Part shown: piece after piece, positions 15,130 through 24,020 of the stretch
How the letters are laid out: each line of letters starts with the position of its first letter
How positions within the stretch are numbered: position 1 is the first letter of the stretch
Assembly: GCA_900556405.1 (NCBI GenBank)
Contig: USPB01000001.1
Span: 1-50,318 of the forward strand
Source: an uncultured Actinomyces sp.
Lineage (GTDB): Bacteria; Actinomycetota; Actinomycetes; Actinomycetales; Actinomycetaceae
DNA length: 50,318 bases
Direction: 5' to 3'
The notes under the pieces: model-generated
What the model was told of the DNA's origin: nothing
Databases searched by the model: none
What the model saw: only the letters and a program-made list of their open reading frames with translations
Made by a program: the position numbers and the translations under genes

Positions 15130-15158
15130 ATTCTAACTACACGACACAACCCTGTAAG
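15130..15158 (-). promoter_or_regulatory. Likely promoter of the eccD-eccB-mycP string
   Basis: On the minus strand CTTACA (15158-15153) and TAGAAT (15135-15130) are separated by exactly 17 bp and sit 30 bp before the eccD start. Matches are 4/6 and 5/6 to the sigma-70-type consensus. Confidence 0.5.
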
Positions 15159-15181
15159 TCTAGATTCTCGGTCAGCTTTTG

Positions 15182-15216
15182 TCATGATTTTTCCGTAACA
15201 TCAAAAATAATCATGA
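15182..15216. promoter_or_regulatory. AT-rich inverted repeat between eccD and the WXG100 genes
   Basis: TCATGAT (15182-15188) and ATCATGA (15210-15216) are perfect 7-bp arms, extended inward by T- and A-runs. The element lies in the unusually AT-rich divergent spacer (15101-15295), so it may be an operator or a binding site that sets expression of both transcripts. No clear plus-strand promoter was resolved. Confidence 0.4.
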
Positions 15217-15295
15217 AAACATGGTTAGTATTCATACGTCCCCATGCTCTCACGCATCCCCGCGGGAGAGTCCACTCATACAAATGGAGGTTCAC

Positions 15296-15601
15296 ATGGC
15301 AGACCAGAGGGCCGCAGACGGCGCCCTGAAGCAGGGTTACACAGCGGTTGAGTCCACCAAGACCGAAATCGACGGCCACCTCAGCCGTCTTGAGGGCGAC
15401 CTGTCGACCATCGGCAGCTCCTGGCAGGGCGCTGCGGCGACGCAGTTCCAGACGCTGATGAATCAGTGGCATGAGAACGCTGCCAAGGTTAACCGGGCTC
15501 TTCAGGATCTCGCTGATAACCTGCACGCCACCGATTCGTCGATGTCACACAACGAGGCCGAGACCGAAAACTCGTTCTCCAGCCTGGCCGGCGGACTGTG
15601 A
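15296..15601 (+). CDS. WXG100-family secreted protein (EsxB/CFP-10-like)
   Basis: 101-residue helix-turn-helix protein with the WXG turn as SSWQG (about residue 42-46). WXG100 proteins form antiparallel pairs and are the core substrates of T7SS. The ATG at 15296 follows GGAGG at 5 bp; longer frames upstream lack such a site. It is followed 26 bp later by a second WXG100 gene, the usual esx pair. Which partner corresponds to EsxA or EsxB cannot be settled by sequence alone. Confidence 0.92.
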   Translation: MADQRAADGALKQGYTAVESTKTEIDGHLSRLEGDLSTIGSSWQGAAATQFQTLMNQWHENAAKVNRALQDLADNLHATDSSMSHNEAETENSFSSLAGGL

Positions 15602-15627
15602 GAGATTAGGTAGATTAGGAGACTGAT

Positions 15628-15909
15628 ATGGATTTCCAGGTAAACTACACCGCGCTTGACAGCGCCGCCGCTGACATCAAAACCGGTGCCAATAACCTGC
15701 AGAACTGCCTCGACGACCTCGAGCAGACGCTGAACCAGCTGCGCTCGAATTGGGAAGGCAAGACACAGGAAGCCTACGACGAGGCTCAGCGTCGTTGGAA
15801 CCAGGGCCTCACGGGCCTGAAGGACGTGCTGAACCGTACCTCCAGCGCTGTCGACGCCGCTCGCTCCAACTACCAGACGACGGACCAGTCCAACGCTGCC
15901 CGCTTCTGA
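15628..15909 (+). CDS. WXG100-family secreted protein (EsxA-like) with YxxxD signal
   Basis: 93-residue WXG100 protein with the turn motif SNWEG (about 41-45) and a C-terminal YQTTD, matching the YxxxD/E export signal read by EccC. The ATG at 15628 follows TAGGAG. It is the second gene of the pair and is closed by the terminator at 15935-15964. Pairing with the upstream protein is the family rule and is inferred here. Confidence 0.93.
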   Translation: MDFQVNYTALDSAAADIKTGANNLQNCLDDLEQTLNQLRSNWEGKTQEAYDEAQRRWNQGLTGLKDVLNRTSSAVDAARSNYQTTDQSNAARF

Positions 15910-15934
15910 GAGCATGAGCGCCTAGCGCTCTGGG

Positions 15935-15964
15935 AAGGGCCGCCCCGCATGGGGCGGCCCTTTT
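15935..15964 (+). terminator. Rho-independent terminator of the WXG100 pair
   Basis: Ten-bp GC stem (15937-15946 with 15951-15960), loop GCAT, flanked by AA on the left and TTTT on the right. A typical intrinsic terminator 25 bp after the second WXG100 gene. Confidence 0.9.
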
Positions 15965-16217
15965 CTGTTTCGTGCGCATTGTTTCGTGCGCTTTGTATCG
16001 TGCGCCCGTCTTGCCGGGCCCGCCTCTACTCGCATCTGGCATTCGGTGCGCGCACTGCGCGATTGCTCGACCGCTGGATCAACGTCGCTCGGGCCCGGCG
16101 CAATTTTCCGTCCGGTTGAATTACCTATGTGCCAGGCAGCAGAAAACCGCCCTTTCCTTCGAAGGGGACAGCGGCGGGAGGCATCCAACTGAACAAACTC
16201 CAACACTCACGCCCGGG

Positions 16218-16330
16218 GTCAGAGCCGCGTGCAGGGCGCGGAGTCAGAGCCGCGTGCAGGGCGCAGGGTCAGAGCCGCGTGCAGGACCAGGGGTCAGAGC
16301 CGCGTGCAGGGCGCGGGGTCAGAGCCGGGA
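16218..16330. repeat. 25-bp tandem repeat, about 4.5 copies
   Basis: Units start at 16218, 16243, 16268, 16293 and 16318 (last one partial) with exact 25-bp spacing; the start of each is GTCAGAGCCGCGTGCAGG. The array lies just past the stop of the RDD-FHA gene in a non-coding region. Confidence 0.85.
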
Positions 16331-16356
16331 GTGAGACCGGGACGCGCAAGTCGGAG

Positions 16357-17754
16357 TCAGCGCGCAGAATCCGCGTCAGCGTGGACGATCGTGGCGCGAC
16401 GTTCACCCATGAGGATCTCGGTGCCCGCAGGGACCTCAACGGCCTGACCGCCGGTCAACGCGGTGATACGCCCGTCGGGGGTGCGGATCTGCGTGCCGTT
16501 CGCGGAGAACGAGTCCTCAATCCACGCCCCACTTGCTGTGGGACCCACGCGCATGTGCGTGCGCGACAGGGACACCGTCGTATCGGGCACGACGACAGCG
16601 CGCGACCCTTCGACGGCTGCAGGTGCCCGCCCCAGGGTGAGCGGCATGTCGATGAGCTCACGCTGGCCCGAGTCGAAAATGAGCCACAGGAGCTGCGCGC
16701 GCGGCGGCGTCGCGGGCGCGCCCCACTGGGACTGGCCGGCGCCTCCCCACTGCCCCTGGGGGCCGGCGGCGCGCTGGGCAGCCTGCACGTCGCGACGACT
16801 CGGTGGCGGTCCAGGCACGCCCGAGGCCGGGGCCTGGTACTGCACCGGAGCAGAGTACGGGGGCTGAGCGGGTTCCTGGCGCGCGGGCCCACCCCAGCCG
16901 TCCTGGGGCGCGGGCGACGCGGAGGGCGCGGGCGACGCGGAGGGCGCAGGCACCGCCGGGGGCTGCTGGGCTGGTACCTGTGCGGGCGTGGGCCGCTGGG
17001 GTGCCGGACGATGAGTCTCGGGCGCGCCCTGAGGTGGTGCGAGGAGTGCATCGAACTGCGTGGGCTCGTGAGCGGCGGGCGCGGACGGGAGCGGCGCCGC
17101 CGGAACCTGCGCGGCAGCGGGCGCAGCCGGAACCAAGGGAACACTCGGCGCCACTGGCGCACTGTAGGGATCGTTCGCTCGCTGACCGGGAGCCGAGTAG
17201 TCGGGCATGGACGAAGGAACGGGAGTCAGCGGGGCATTCGGCGCATCCCACTGACCCGCACCTGCCTGCACGCCCTCGAAGCCGCTGGGCGCCTGGCCGG
17301 GGCGGGGATCATCCACCGCCTGTCCGGGACCCGCAGCGAGGGCCGCGTGTGTGCGCAGGTCGACGAAACGCGTATGCGTGGGCCCATTGAGCCACGTGCG
17401 CCCATCATGGACCATCGCGTACGAGGCCAGCAGACCCACAACCGTCAGCTGAAGCAGCGCACTCAAGGCCGTGTAGCCCATGGCCGCTCCCAGCGAAGGA
17501 GTCTGGGCGTCATCCTCGTCTCGAATGAGGCACACGCGCATGAGGGCCATACCCGGGGTCCGCCCCGACACCCCCAGCATGACGCCGGAGGCAACCACGG
17601 CCTCGGCGATGATCAGACCGACCGTCACCGGCGTGAAATAGACGAACCACGTCACCCCCACCAGCGCCCCGAGGACCAGCAGGTCGATGACGTACGCGCC
17701 GACGAGCCGCGAGGCGGTCGCGCAGGCGAAAGGAGTCTTCGTGGTGTCACCCAT
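16357..17754 (-). CDS. RDD membrane protein fused to a C-terminal FHA domain
   Basis: 465 residues from the ATG at 17754. Residues about 1-135 form an RDD-type membrane domain with hydrophobic helices and the GRTPGM motif. A Pro/Ala/Gln-rich linker (about 145-345) leads to an FHA domain (about 355-460) with LGR, SRTH and SANGTQI motifs placed as in phosphothreonine-binding FHA folds. The start shares one base with the stop of the second EccD gene (TAATG), so the two are co-expressed. FHA domains read Thr phosphorylation, and a Ser/Thr kinase is encoded at 28804-30321, so this protein may tie secretion to kinase signalling; that link is inference. Confidence 0.88.
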   Translation of the reverse strand: MGDTTKTPFACATASRLVGAYVIDLLVLGALVGVTWFVYFTPVTVGLIIAEAVVASGVMLGVSGRTPGMALMRVCLIRDEDDAQTPSLGAAMGYTALSALLQLTVVGLLASYAMVHDGRTWLNGPTHTRFVDLRTHAALAAGPGQAVDDPRPGQAPSGFEGVQAGAGQWDAPNAPLTPVPSSMPDYSAPGQRANDPYSAPVAPSVPLVPAAPAAAQVPAAPLPSAPAAHEPTQFDALLAPPQGAPETHRPAPQRPTPAQVPAQQPPAVPAPSASPAPSASPAPQDGWGGPARQEPAQPPYSAPVQYQAPASGVPGPPPSRRDVQAAQRAAGPQGQWGGAGQSQWGAPATPPRAQLLWLIFDSGQRELIDMPLTLGRAPAAVEGSRAVVVPDTTVSLSRTHMRVGPTASGAWIEDSFSANGTQIRTPDGRITALTGGQAVEVPAGTEILMGERRATIVHADADSAR

Positions 17755-19175
17755 TACAGGATCGCCCTCCAAGCAAACTCGAAGAGACCCGAGGAGAAAA
17801 TCGCCGCGGGGAGAAGTGCAAAAATACAGAACGACTGCACGAAGTCGAGGATCGTGCCGATCAGCGCGGCATGTCCCTTGGGCTCATACAGCGTCATCCA
17901 GGCCACCAGCGCGATGCCCGTCAGGACGAGGACGCACACGGGCAGGACGGGATAGATCTGTGCGCCGACCGCCCAGGACTTCACCCAGGCGCCAAAGAGG
18001 AAGGCACACCCGATGCCGGCGGCACCAATGCGCGGAAGGACCCTCCCCATCGGCGTGCGGGCACCCCTCGGCGCCGTTAACAGGGTCACCACGGCCGCGA
18101 TGACGATCACGAAACCGCCGACGCCTCGACCCATGGCCACCGTTGGCATCACCGTGCGAGCGAGGGGGATACCACCCGCGAGGGTGAACAACGTCGAGGC
18201 GGTCAGCAGCAGCGTGTAGCGGGCATCGGTGTGTCCGATCGCCGTCTTCATGCGCCCGCCGGTCACCGGCGTGGGAGGGACCATCATAGGCTGGCGGATA
18301 CGCGAGGCAATCGTTTGCACCGCCGCCGCATCGATCAGCTGACTGTCGGGCACGCGCAACGCGAAGCGCGGGGCCATGAGGAACAGGAACACACCCAGGG
18401 CCAACGCGAGCGGCGCAATATTAATCAGGTGGAAGAACGGGTAGGCGCCAATCGTCACGAGGACGGTCGCCCCGAGCCACGCCATCATGGCACTGAGCGC
18501 CGTCGGCGTGTTCGTCAGCGAGAGCACCGCCAGGGACACGACGAGGGCCACCCACACTCCGACAACGGGCGCGAGCGAGAGGGCATGGATACCCGCCATC
18601 GACACGAAGCCGATGGCACTGTAACCCGCGAGCGCCGGCATCAGGAGGAGCAGGAGGGACATCGAGCGCAGCCTGCGCGAGGCAAACAGCGGAATGATCG
18701 CAACCGCGCAGCACACCAGGGCACATACTCCGCGCGCCCACGTCGGGATCGACGAGGCCGCGAGCGCCCAGGCGGGCCCATCCTCCCTGTGGGCGAGCCC
18801 ACTCAGGGCTGCGTCGCCCATCATGGGCAGCAGGCACAGTGAGGAGACCGCACCAATGAGGAGGAAGCACAGGCCGATCAGGGCGAGGGTGGGGGCGAGC
18901 CACTGATTCTCGTGGCGCTCCGAGGCCTCGTTGAGCTGGCGTGCGGACAGGACCCGGCTGGACAGGGCGATTGTCGACCCGGCGGGCAGGTCGCGGCCGA
19001 GGACCGCAGCCCCGTCGAGGGGACGCCCGTCGGCGTAGGAAATACGCACGGACGGCAAGGTGAGGTCGATGGCCAGCATGGCGCACAAACCTGCGACCGT
19101 GGTCCCTGTGGGAGCGGCGAAATCGGAGGCCCCATCGGAGTCGATAACGGTCACGGACACCATGGTGGCGCTCAT
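17754..19175 (-). CDS. Second EccD-like type VII secretion membrane protein
   Basis: 473 residues with an N-terminal ubiquitin-like domain (about 1-85: VSVTVIDSDG, then LPSVRISYADGRPL) and about eleven membrane helices from about 100. It has the same plan as the EccD at 13739-15100 but is clearly divergent in sequence. The ATG at 19175 is chosen over an upstream frame extension because GGAGG lies 5-9 bp before it. It is divergent to eccC across a symmetric spacer (19208-19267) and followed by the RDD-FHA gene. It could be a heterodimer partner of EccD or could stand in for EccE, which I do not find here. Confidence 0.87.
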   Translation of the reverse strand: MSATMVSVTVIDSDGASDFAAPTGTTVAGLCAMLAIDLTLPSVRISYADGRPLDGAAVLGRDLPAGSTIALSSRVLSARQLNEASERHENQWLAPTLALIGLCFLLIGAVSSLCLLPMMGDAALSGLAHREDGPAWALAASSIPTWARGVCALVCCAVAIIPLFASRRLRSMSLLLLLMPALAGYSAIGFVSMAGIHALSLAPVVGVWVALVVSLAVLSLTNTPTALSAMMAWLGATVLVTIGAYPFFHLINIAPLALALGVFLFLMAPRFALRVPDSQLIDAAAVQTIASRIRQPMMVPPTPVTGGRMKTAIGHTDARYTLLLTASTLFTLAGGIPLARTVMPTVAMGRGVGGFVIVIAAVVTLLTAPRGARTPMGRVLPRIGAAGIGCAFLFGAWVKSWAVGAQIYPVLPVCVLVLTGIALVAWMTLYEPKGHAALIGTILDFVQSFCIFALLPAAIFSSGLFEFAWRAIL

Positions 19176-19207
19176 GAAACCTCCGATCTCAGGGAAACAA
19201 CAGTGCC

Positions 19208-19267
19208 CAGTGTAATGCACTGAGGCTAACCGCCGGTTAAAACTTGGAAGAGCACTCAGCTACACTG
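19208..19267. promoter_or_regulatory. Symmetric divergent promoter region, eccD2/eccC
   Basis: The spacer is a large imperfect dyad: CAGTGTA (19208-19214) and CTGAG (19220-19224) mirror CTCAG (19255-19259) and TACACTG (19261-19267). A central TAACCG-C-CGGTTA (19227-19239) adds a perfect inner operator. TACACT can serve as a -10 box in both directions. No good -35 boxes are seen, which suggests activator dependence; that is inference. Confidence 0.45.
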
Positions 19268-19313
19268 GGGACAGTCGCATCGAACACGTACGCGCGCAGC
19301 GCGAGGAGACCTG

Positions 19314-22300
19314 ATGGTTACACGCAAAAAACGGCGGATTGCCGCGGTTCCGGAGCAGCCTTCCGGCAGCTTGGCCCTGCAGATGCCGCCGGAGAAGGCT
19401 GAGCCCGCATCGATGGGCAACGTCCTCATGATGGTCGTCCCGATGCTCGGTTCGACGGGTGTCATGATTTTCATGGCGATGCAGAACAACGGTGGCGGGC
19501 GTTCCATGCTCATGGGCGGCGGCATGTTGGTCGCTATGCTCGGCATGGTCGGCTTCAACATGTACCGCCAGTTCTCCCAGTACCGTACGCGCGTGAAGAC
19601 GCAGCGTCGCGAGTACCTGTCCTACCTCGCGGAGACGCGCGAGTCGATCCGCAAGGTCGCGAAGAAGCAGCGCGCCTACTACAACTGGGTCTACCCCGAC
19701 CCCGACGCCCTGGTGACCCTGGCAGCGAACGGGTCTCGCCTGTGGTCGCGTGAGGGCAACACCTACAACGTGCTCACGTTCCGCTATGGCAGTGGCACGC
19801 AGCCCCTGGGCTTGACGTTCGAGCGTCCGCCGATCGATCCGATGACGGAGATGGACGTCGTGTGTCTGTCGGCGATGGAACGCTTCATCGCGGTGCACGA
19901 TCACACGGACAACGTGGGCAAGTTCCTCTACCTGGGCGATTTCAGCCATATCGAGGTCGTCGGCGAGGGCGAGAGCGCCTACGACGAGATCCGCGCCATC
20001 ATGATGCACTTGGCGTGTTTCATCGAACCTTCCAAGCTCAAGATCGCGGTCCTGTGTTCGGCTGATCGTCTGGGCGACTGGGAATGGGTGAAGTGGATGC
20101 CACAGGCGCGCTCGGCCAACGTTCGCGACGCCATCGGCCCGGCTCGCATGATTTCCACGGACCCGCGTGAGTTGGTCGAGATGATCGGCCCCGATATCGC
20201 GATGCGCGGCGCGTACCGCCCGGGCGAAGAGATGCCTGAGTGGCCCCATCTCCTCCTCGTGTGCGACGGTGCCGAGTTCCCCACCTCCTCGCCTTTCGGG
20301 TCGGCGACCGGCGTGCGCGGCGTGACGATCATGAGCCGCGCCCGCGAGTGGACGCCGATGAAGTCTCACACTGCCCTGCGCCTCGTCATCCACCCCAGCC
20401 CGAATCGCAAGGGCGCGGACGTCGTCGACGTGGTGACCATGGATTCTGTGCCCGAGTCAGCCTTCGCGGATCGGCTCAGCGCCGTGCAGGCCGAGGCAGT
20501 GGCGCGCCGCATGACCCCCTTCGCCACCCAGGAGAAGCTGGAGGAGTCGGACACGCCGGTGGGTCGCTCGGACGAGTCGCGTCAGAAGGACCTCATGGAG
20601 CTGGTCGGCATCGGCGACATTCGAGACTTCGACCCGGAGAAGCAGTGGGTGCGACGCGAGGGGCGTGCGCGCCTGGCCGCTCCTTTTGCCGTGACGCCCG
20701 AGGGCCGACCCGTCGTCCTGGACATCAAGGAATCCGCCCAGCAGGGTATGGGTCCGCACGGCCTGCTGATCGGCGCGACCGGTTCGGGTAAGTCCGAGGT
20801 GTTGCGTACCCTCGTTCTCGCGCTGGCTTTGACCCACTCCCCGGAGCAGCTGAACCTGGTGCTCGTCGACTTCAAGGGTGGCGCGACCTTCGCCGGCATG
20901 GCGGACCTGCCGCACGTGTCGGCCATGATCTCGAACCTGGAGTCCGAGCTCTCGCTGGTTGACCGTATGCAGGACGCCCTGCAGGGCGAAATGGTGCGCC
21001 GCCAGGAGATGCTGCGTCAGGCCGGCAACTACGCGAACGTCTCCGATTACGAAGCGGACCGTCTCGCTGGCAAGCACGAGTACCCGCCGCTGCCGGCCCT
21101 GTTCATCGTCCTGGACGAGTTCACGGAAATGCTCATGGCCAAGCCGGAGTTCGGCGAGGTCTTCATCATGATCGGTCGTCTGGGCCGATCCTTGTCGGTG
21201 CACCTGCTGCTGGCTTCGCAGAAGATGGACCTGGGTAAGGCGCGCGGCCTGGAATCCCACCTGTCGTACCGTATTGCCCTCAAGACGTTCACGGAGAGCG
21301 ACTCGCGCGAGGTCCTGGGTATCCCCGACGCCGCGAAGCTGCCGCCGCTGCCCGGTTCGGGCTTCCTGAAGGCGGGCGGCGACGGCCTCGTTCGTTTCCG
21401 CGCGTCCTACGTGGCCGCTCCCCCGCCGGCGCGCACCCTCGCGTCGATTGCCGAGGCCTCGACGGCCGGCGCCCCGAGCGCGCCGATCGAGATCCTGCCG
21501 TTCACGGTCGCTCCCGTCATCACACGCGAAGCCCTGGGCGAGGAGGAAGAGGTCGATCAGAACCAGGAGATCGTCCTGGCCGGTGACGAGGTGTGGGCGG
21601 ACATGTCCGAGATGGACATCGCGGTGGCCAAGATGAAGGGCAAGGGCTACCCGGCGCACCAGGTGTGGCTGCCTCCGCTGGAGGTTCCCGATACGTTCGC
21701 GACTCTCATGCCGGACTTGGCGCCGGATCCGGAGCTGGGCTTCATTTCGCGCGCCTGGCGCGAGTCCGGGGTCCTGCGCGTGCCCCTGGGCACGGTCGAC
21801 CTGCCGCTTGAGCAGCGCCGCGAGACCCTGGTCCTGGACCTGTCGGGCGCGGGCGGTAACTTCGCGCTCGTGGGCGGCCCGCAGACCGGTAAGTCAACGG
21901 CGCTGCGCACGATCGTCCAGGCCCTGTCACTGACCTACACGCCCCAGGAAGTCCAGTTCTACGTGATGGACTTCGGTGGCGGCACCTTCGCGGGCTTCGC
22001 GGGCGCGCCGCACGTGGCCGGCGTGGCGACGCGCGACACCGAGGAGGTGCGCACGCGTATGCTCGCCGAGATCGCGGCGATCATGGATGACCGCGAACGC
22101 TACTTCCGCGCGCACGGCATCGATTCGATGGATACCTACCGTCGCGGGCGCCTGGCGGGCACCTACGACGACGGCTACGGCGACGTGTTCCTGGTGATCG
22201 ACGGGTGGGGTGCGCTGCGCTCCGAGTTCGATGGCCTGGACCGTGAGGTCACGACGATGATGAGCCGAGGCCTGTCCCTGGGCGTTCACCTGGTCGTGTC

Positions 22301-23357
22301 GGCGGCCCGTTGGATGGATATCCGCGCCGAGGCGCAGGATATTTTCGGGTCGCGCCTGGAGCTTCACACGGCGAACCCGAAGGAGTCGATCGTCAACCGC
22401 GAGGGTGCCGCCCGTATTCCGAAGGGGCGCCCGGGGCGCGGCATCGACATGGCGGGGCACGAGATGATGATCGGCCTGCCGCGCGCGGACGCGGAGCAGG
22501 ATCCGTCAACCGTGTCGCAGGGCGTGGCGTACACGGTCAACAAGATTCGCGAGTGCCTGGTGGCGGGCGAGGGCCCGAAGCTGCGTCTGCTGCCCCAGCA
22601 GATCACGCTTCCGGAGATCCTCTCGCAGCTGCCGGATCAGCAGATCCTGCCGCGCGGCGGCGGCGACATGGTGCTGGGCGTGGAGGAGTCGCGCCTGGGG
22701 CCGCTCCTATTCAACACTCGCGCGGAGTCGCACCTGTACCTGTTCGGCGACGGCAAGACAGGCAAGACCTCCTTCCTGCGGTCGATCATTTCCGAGGTCA
22801 CGCGCCTGTACTCGCCCAACGAGGCGAAGATCCTGGCGATCGACATGCGTCGTTCGCTGCTGGGTGCGATCCCGGACGAGTATTCGCTGCGCTACCTGAC
22901 GAACCATGCCGAGGCGATGAAGCAGCTGCGTGAGCTGGCGAAGTTCCTGCGCACGCGCCTGCCCGGTTCCGACGTGACCGCCGAGCAGATTCGCGAGCGC
23001 ACGTGGTGGTCGGGTCAGGAAGTGTGGATCTTGGTCGACGACTACGACCTGGTGGCCACCTCGTCGGGTAACCCGCTGATGGAGCTCATTGACCTCCTGC
23101 CGCAGGCGGGAGACATCGGCCTGCACGTGATCATCACTCGTCGTATGGGCGGCGCGTCGCGCGCGGCCTACGAGAAGGTCCTGCAGATGATGAACGACCT
23201 GGCCGTCACCGGCATCCTCCTGTCCGGCAATCCCAGCGAGGGCGCGATCATCAACGGCGTGAAGCCGAAGCGCGCGATCGCCGGCCGCGCGCAGGTCGTT
23301 CACCGCGAGCTGGGTGTCGTCGCCGCGCAGCTGACGTGGACCCCGCCAGAAATTTGA
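19314..23357 (+). CDS. eccC: Type VII secretion FtsK/SpoIIIE ATPase EccC
   Basis: Motor of the T7SS. The single 1347-residue chain has two N-terminal membrane helices (about 35-59 and 64-84), then three FtsK/SpoIIIE ATPase domains with P-loops GATGSGKS (about 487), GGPQTGKS (about 853) and GDGKTGKT (about 1144). This is the undivided form of EccCa-EccCb. The first domain has a matching Walker B region (LVLVDFKGGATF); the second has FYVMDFGGGTF and the third ILAIDM. The ATG at 19314 follows GAGGAG. It opens a plus-strand string with substrate-like genes behind it. EccC recognises the YxxxD signal of WXG100 pairs. Confidence 0.96.
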   Translation: MVTRKKRRIAAVPEQPSGSLALQMPPEKAEPASMGNVLMMVVPMLGSTGVMIFMAMQNNGGGRSMLMGGGMLVAMLGMVGFNMYRQFSQYRTRVKTQRREYLSYLAETRESIRKVAKKQRAYYNWVYPDPDALVTLAANGSRLWSREGNTYNVLTFRYGSGTQPLGLTFERPPIDPMTEMDVVCLSAMERFIAVHDHTDNVGKFLYLGDFSHIEVVGEGESAYDEIRAIMMHLACFIEPSKLKIAVLCSADRLGDWEWVKWMPQARSANVRDAIGPARMISTDPRELVEMIGPDIAMRGAYRPGEEMPEWPHLLLVCDGAEFPTSSPFGSATGVRGVTIMSRAREWTPMKSHTALRLVIHPSPNRKGADVVDVVTMDSVPESAFADRLSAVQAEAVARRMTPFATQEKLEESDTPVGRSDESRQKDLMELVGIGDIRDFDPEKQWVRREGRARLAAPFAVTPEGRPVVLDIKESAQQGMGPHGLLIGATGSGKSEVLRTLVLALALTHSPEQLNLVLVDFKGGATFAGMADLPHVSAMISNLESELSLVDRMQDALQGEMVRRQEMLRQAGNYANVSDYEADRLAGKHEYPPLPALFIVLDEFTEMLMAKPEFGEVFIMIGRLGRSLSVHLLLASQKMDLGKARGLESHLSYRIALKTFTESDSREVLGIPDAAKLPPLPGSGFLKAGGDGLVRFRASYVAAPPPARTLASIAEASTAGAPSAPIEILPFTVAPVITREALGEEEEVDQNQEIVLAGDEVWADMSEMDIAVAKMKGKGYPAHQVWLPPLEVPDTFATLMPDLAPDPELGFISRAWRESGVLRVPLGTVDLPLEQRRETLVLDLSGAGGNFALVGGPQTGKSTALRTIVQALSLTYTPQEVQFYVMDFGGGTFAGFAGAPHVAGVATRDTEEVRTRMLAEIAAIMDDRERYFRAHGIDSMDTYRRGRLAGTYDDGYGDVFLVIDGWGALRSEFDGLDREVTTMMSRGLSLGVHLVVSAARWMDIRAEAQDIFGSRLELHTANPKESIVNREGAARIPKGRPGRGIDMAGHEMMIGLPRADAEQDPSTVSQGVAYTVNKIRECLVAGEGPKLRLLPQQITLPEILSQLPDQQILPRGGGDMVLGVEESRLGPLLFNTRAESHLYLFGDGKTGKTSFLRSIISEVTRLYSPNEAKILAIDMRRSLLGAIPDEYSLRYLTNHAEAMKQLRELAKFLRTRLPGSDVTAEQIRERTWWSGQEVWILVDDYDLVATSSGNPLMELIDLLPQAGDIGLHVIITRRMGGASRAAYEKVLQMMNDLAVTGILLSGNPSEGAIINGVKPKRAIAGRAQVVHRELGVVAAQLTWTPPEI

Positions 23358-23364
23358 TCGTTTG

Positions 23365-23395
23365 TTGACACGGCGGCCTGTTCGTCGCATATGAT
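23365..23395 (+). promoter_or_regulatory. Likely internal promoter before the lipoprotein gene
   Basis: A perfect -35 TTGACA (23365-23370) and TATGAT (23390-23395), 19 bp apart, lie right after the eccC stop and 28 bp before the next start. The spacing is long by two bases; a shifted CATATG -10 at 17 bp is the alternative. It could uncouple the downstream genes from eccC. Confidence 0.55.
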
Positions 23396-23422
23396 TGACC
23401 AGTCTGAAAGTAGGAGAAAAAC

Positions 23423-23962
23423 ATGTCCTCTCTCGTGTCCCGTCGTGCTCGCGCAGCCACCGCTTCCCTGCTGCTCGCTTCCGTCGCCCTGTCCGGTTGC
23501 AGCATCTTGGGTGGTGCGCGAAATTCCACCGATATTTCGAAGTTGCCCAACATTCCCGAGGGGCAAAAGCAGCAGCTGGTCAGCCAGATGCAGTCTGCTT
23601 CTGGCTCGGAGAAGAAGGAGATCGCCGCGAAGGCGACGGCCCTGAGCAAGATGGTGGGGACGGAGCTGGTTGTGGTGGAGCCCCCGTCGATCATCGACCA
23701 GACCTTCAAGTTGGATCCCAAGGGTAAGACCGTGGTGAACAAGGACGACGATATCTACCAGATGATGTCGGCCACCGATTACTGGCGCCTGGGCCAGGAC
23801 ACCTACGACCTGTGCGTGGAGCAGGACTGCGAGTACTACTCGTCGTGGACGGTAGACGTGGAGGGCTCGGGCGCCGACCTGACGTACGTGTGGACCCTGA
23901 AGGTCGACGGTGACGATCAGCCTAAGGAGCCGGTGGTCCGGCGCTTCAAGGTCGGTAAGTAA
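23423..23962 (+). CDS. Lipoprotein of unknown function in the T7SS locus
   Basis: 179 residues with a clear lipoprotein signal: basic start, hydrophobic stretch and lipobox LSGC with the modified Cys at 26. The mature part has a Gln/Lys-rich helical segment (about 40-75), then a beta-rich region containing two close Cys (DLCVEQDCEYY), likely a disulfide. I recognise no family. TAGGAG precedes the ATG. Its place between eccC and two substrate-like genes suggests an outer-face helper of the secretion system; this is inference. Confidence 0.75.
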   Translation: MSSLVSRRARAATASLLLASVALSGCSILGGARNSTDISKLPNIPEGQKQQLVSQMQSASGSEKKEIAAKATALSKMVGTELVVVEPPSIIDQTFKLDPKGKTVVNKDDDIYQMMSATDYWRLGQDTYDLCVEQDCEYYSSWTVDVEGSGADLTYVWTLKVDGDDQPKEPVVRRFKVGK

Positions 23963-24020
23963 GCGGCCCTGCGCATCGACACACTCTCTTCTTTTCTCAT
24001 CAACCATTTAGGAGTCAACA

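Larger units (their letters stand above)
15910..16356. other. Intergenic region with terminator and 25-bp minisatellite
   Basis: 447 bp between the WXG100 pair and the RDD-FHA gene. It holds the terminator (15935-15964), three loose copies of TTTCGTGCGC-like sequence (15967-16004), about 200 bp with nothing I recognise, and the 25-bp tandem repeat (16218-16330). No supported gene. Confidence 0.7.

Noticed and set aside
16129..17955. Long plus-strand Arg/Gly-rich frame opposite the RDD-FHA gene
   Set aside because: It is antisense to clear RDD and FHA motifs and begins within the minisatellite region.
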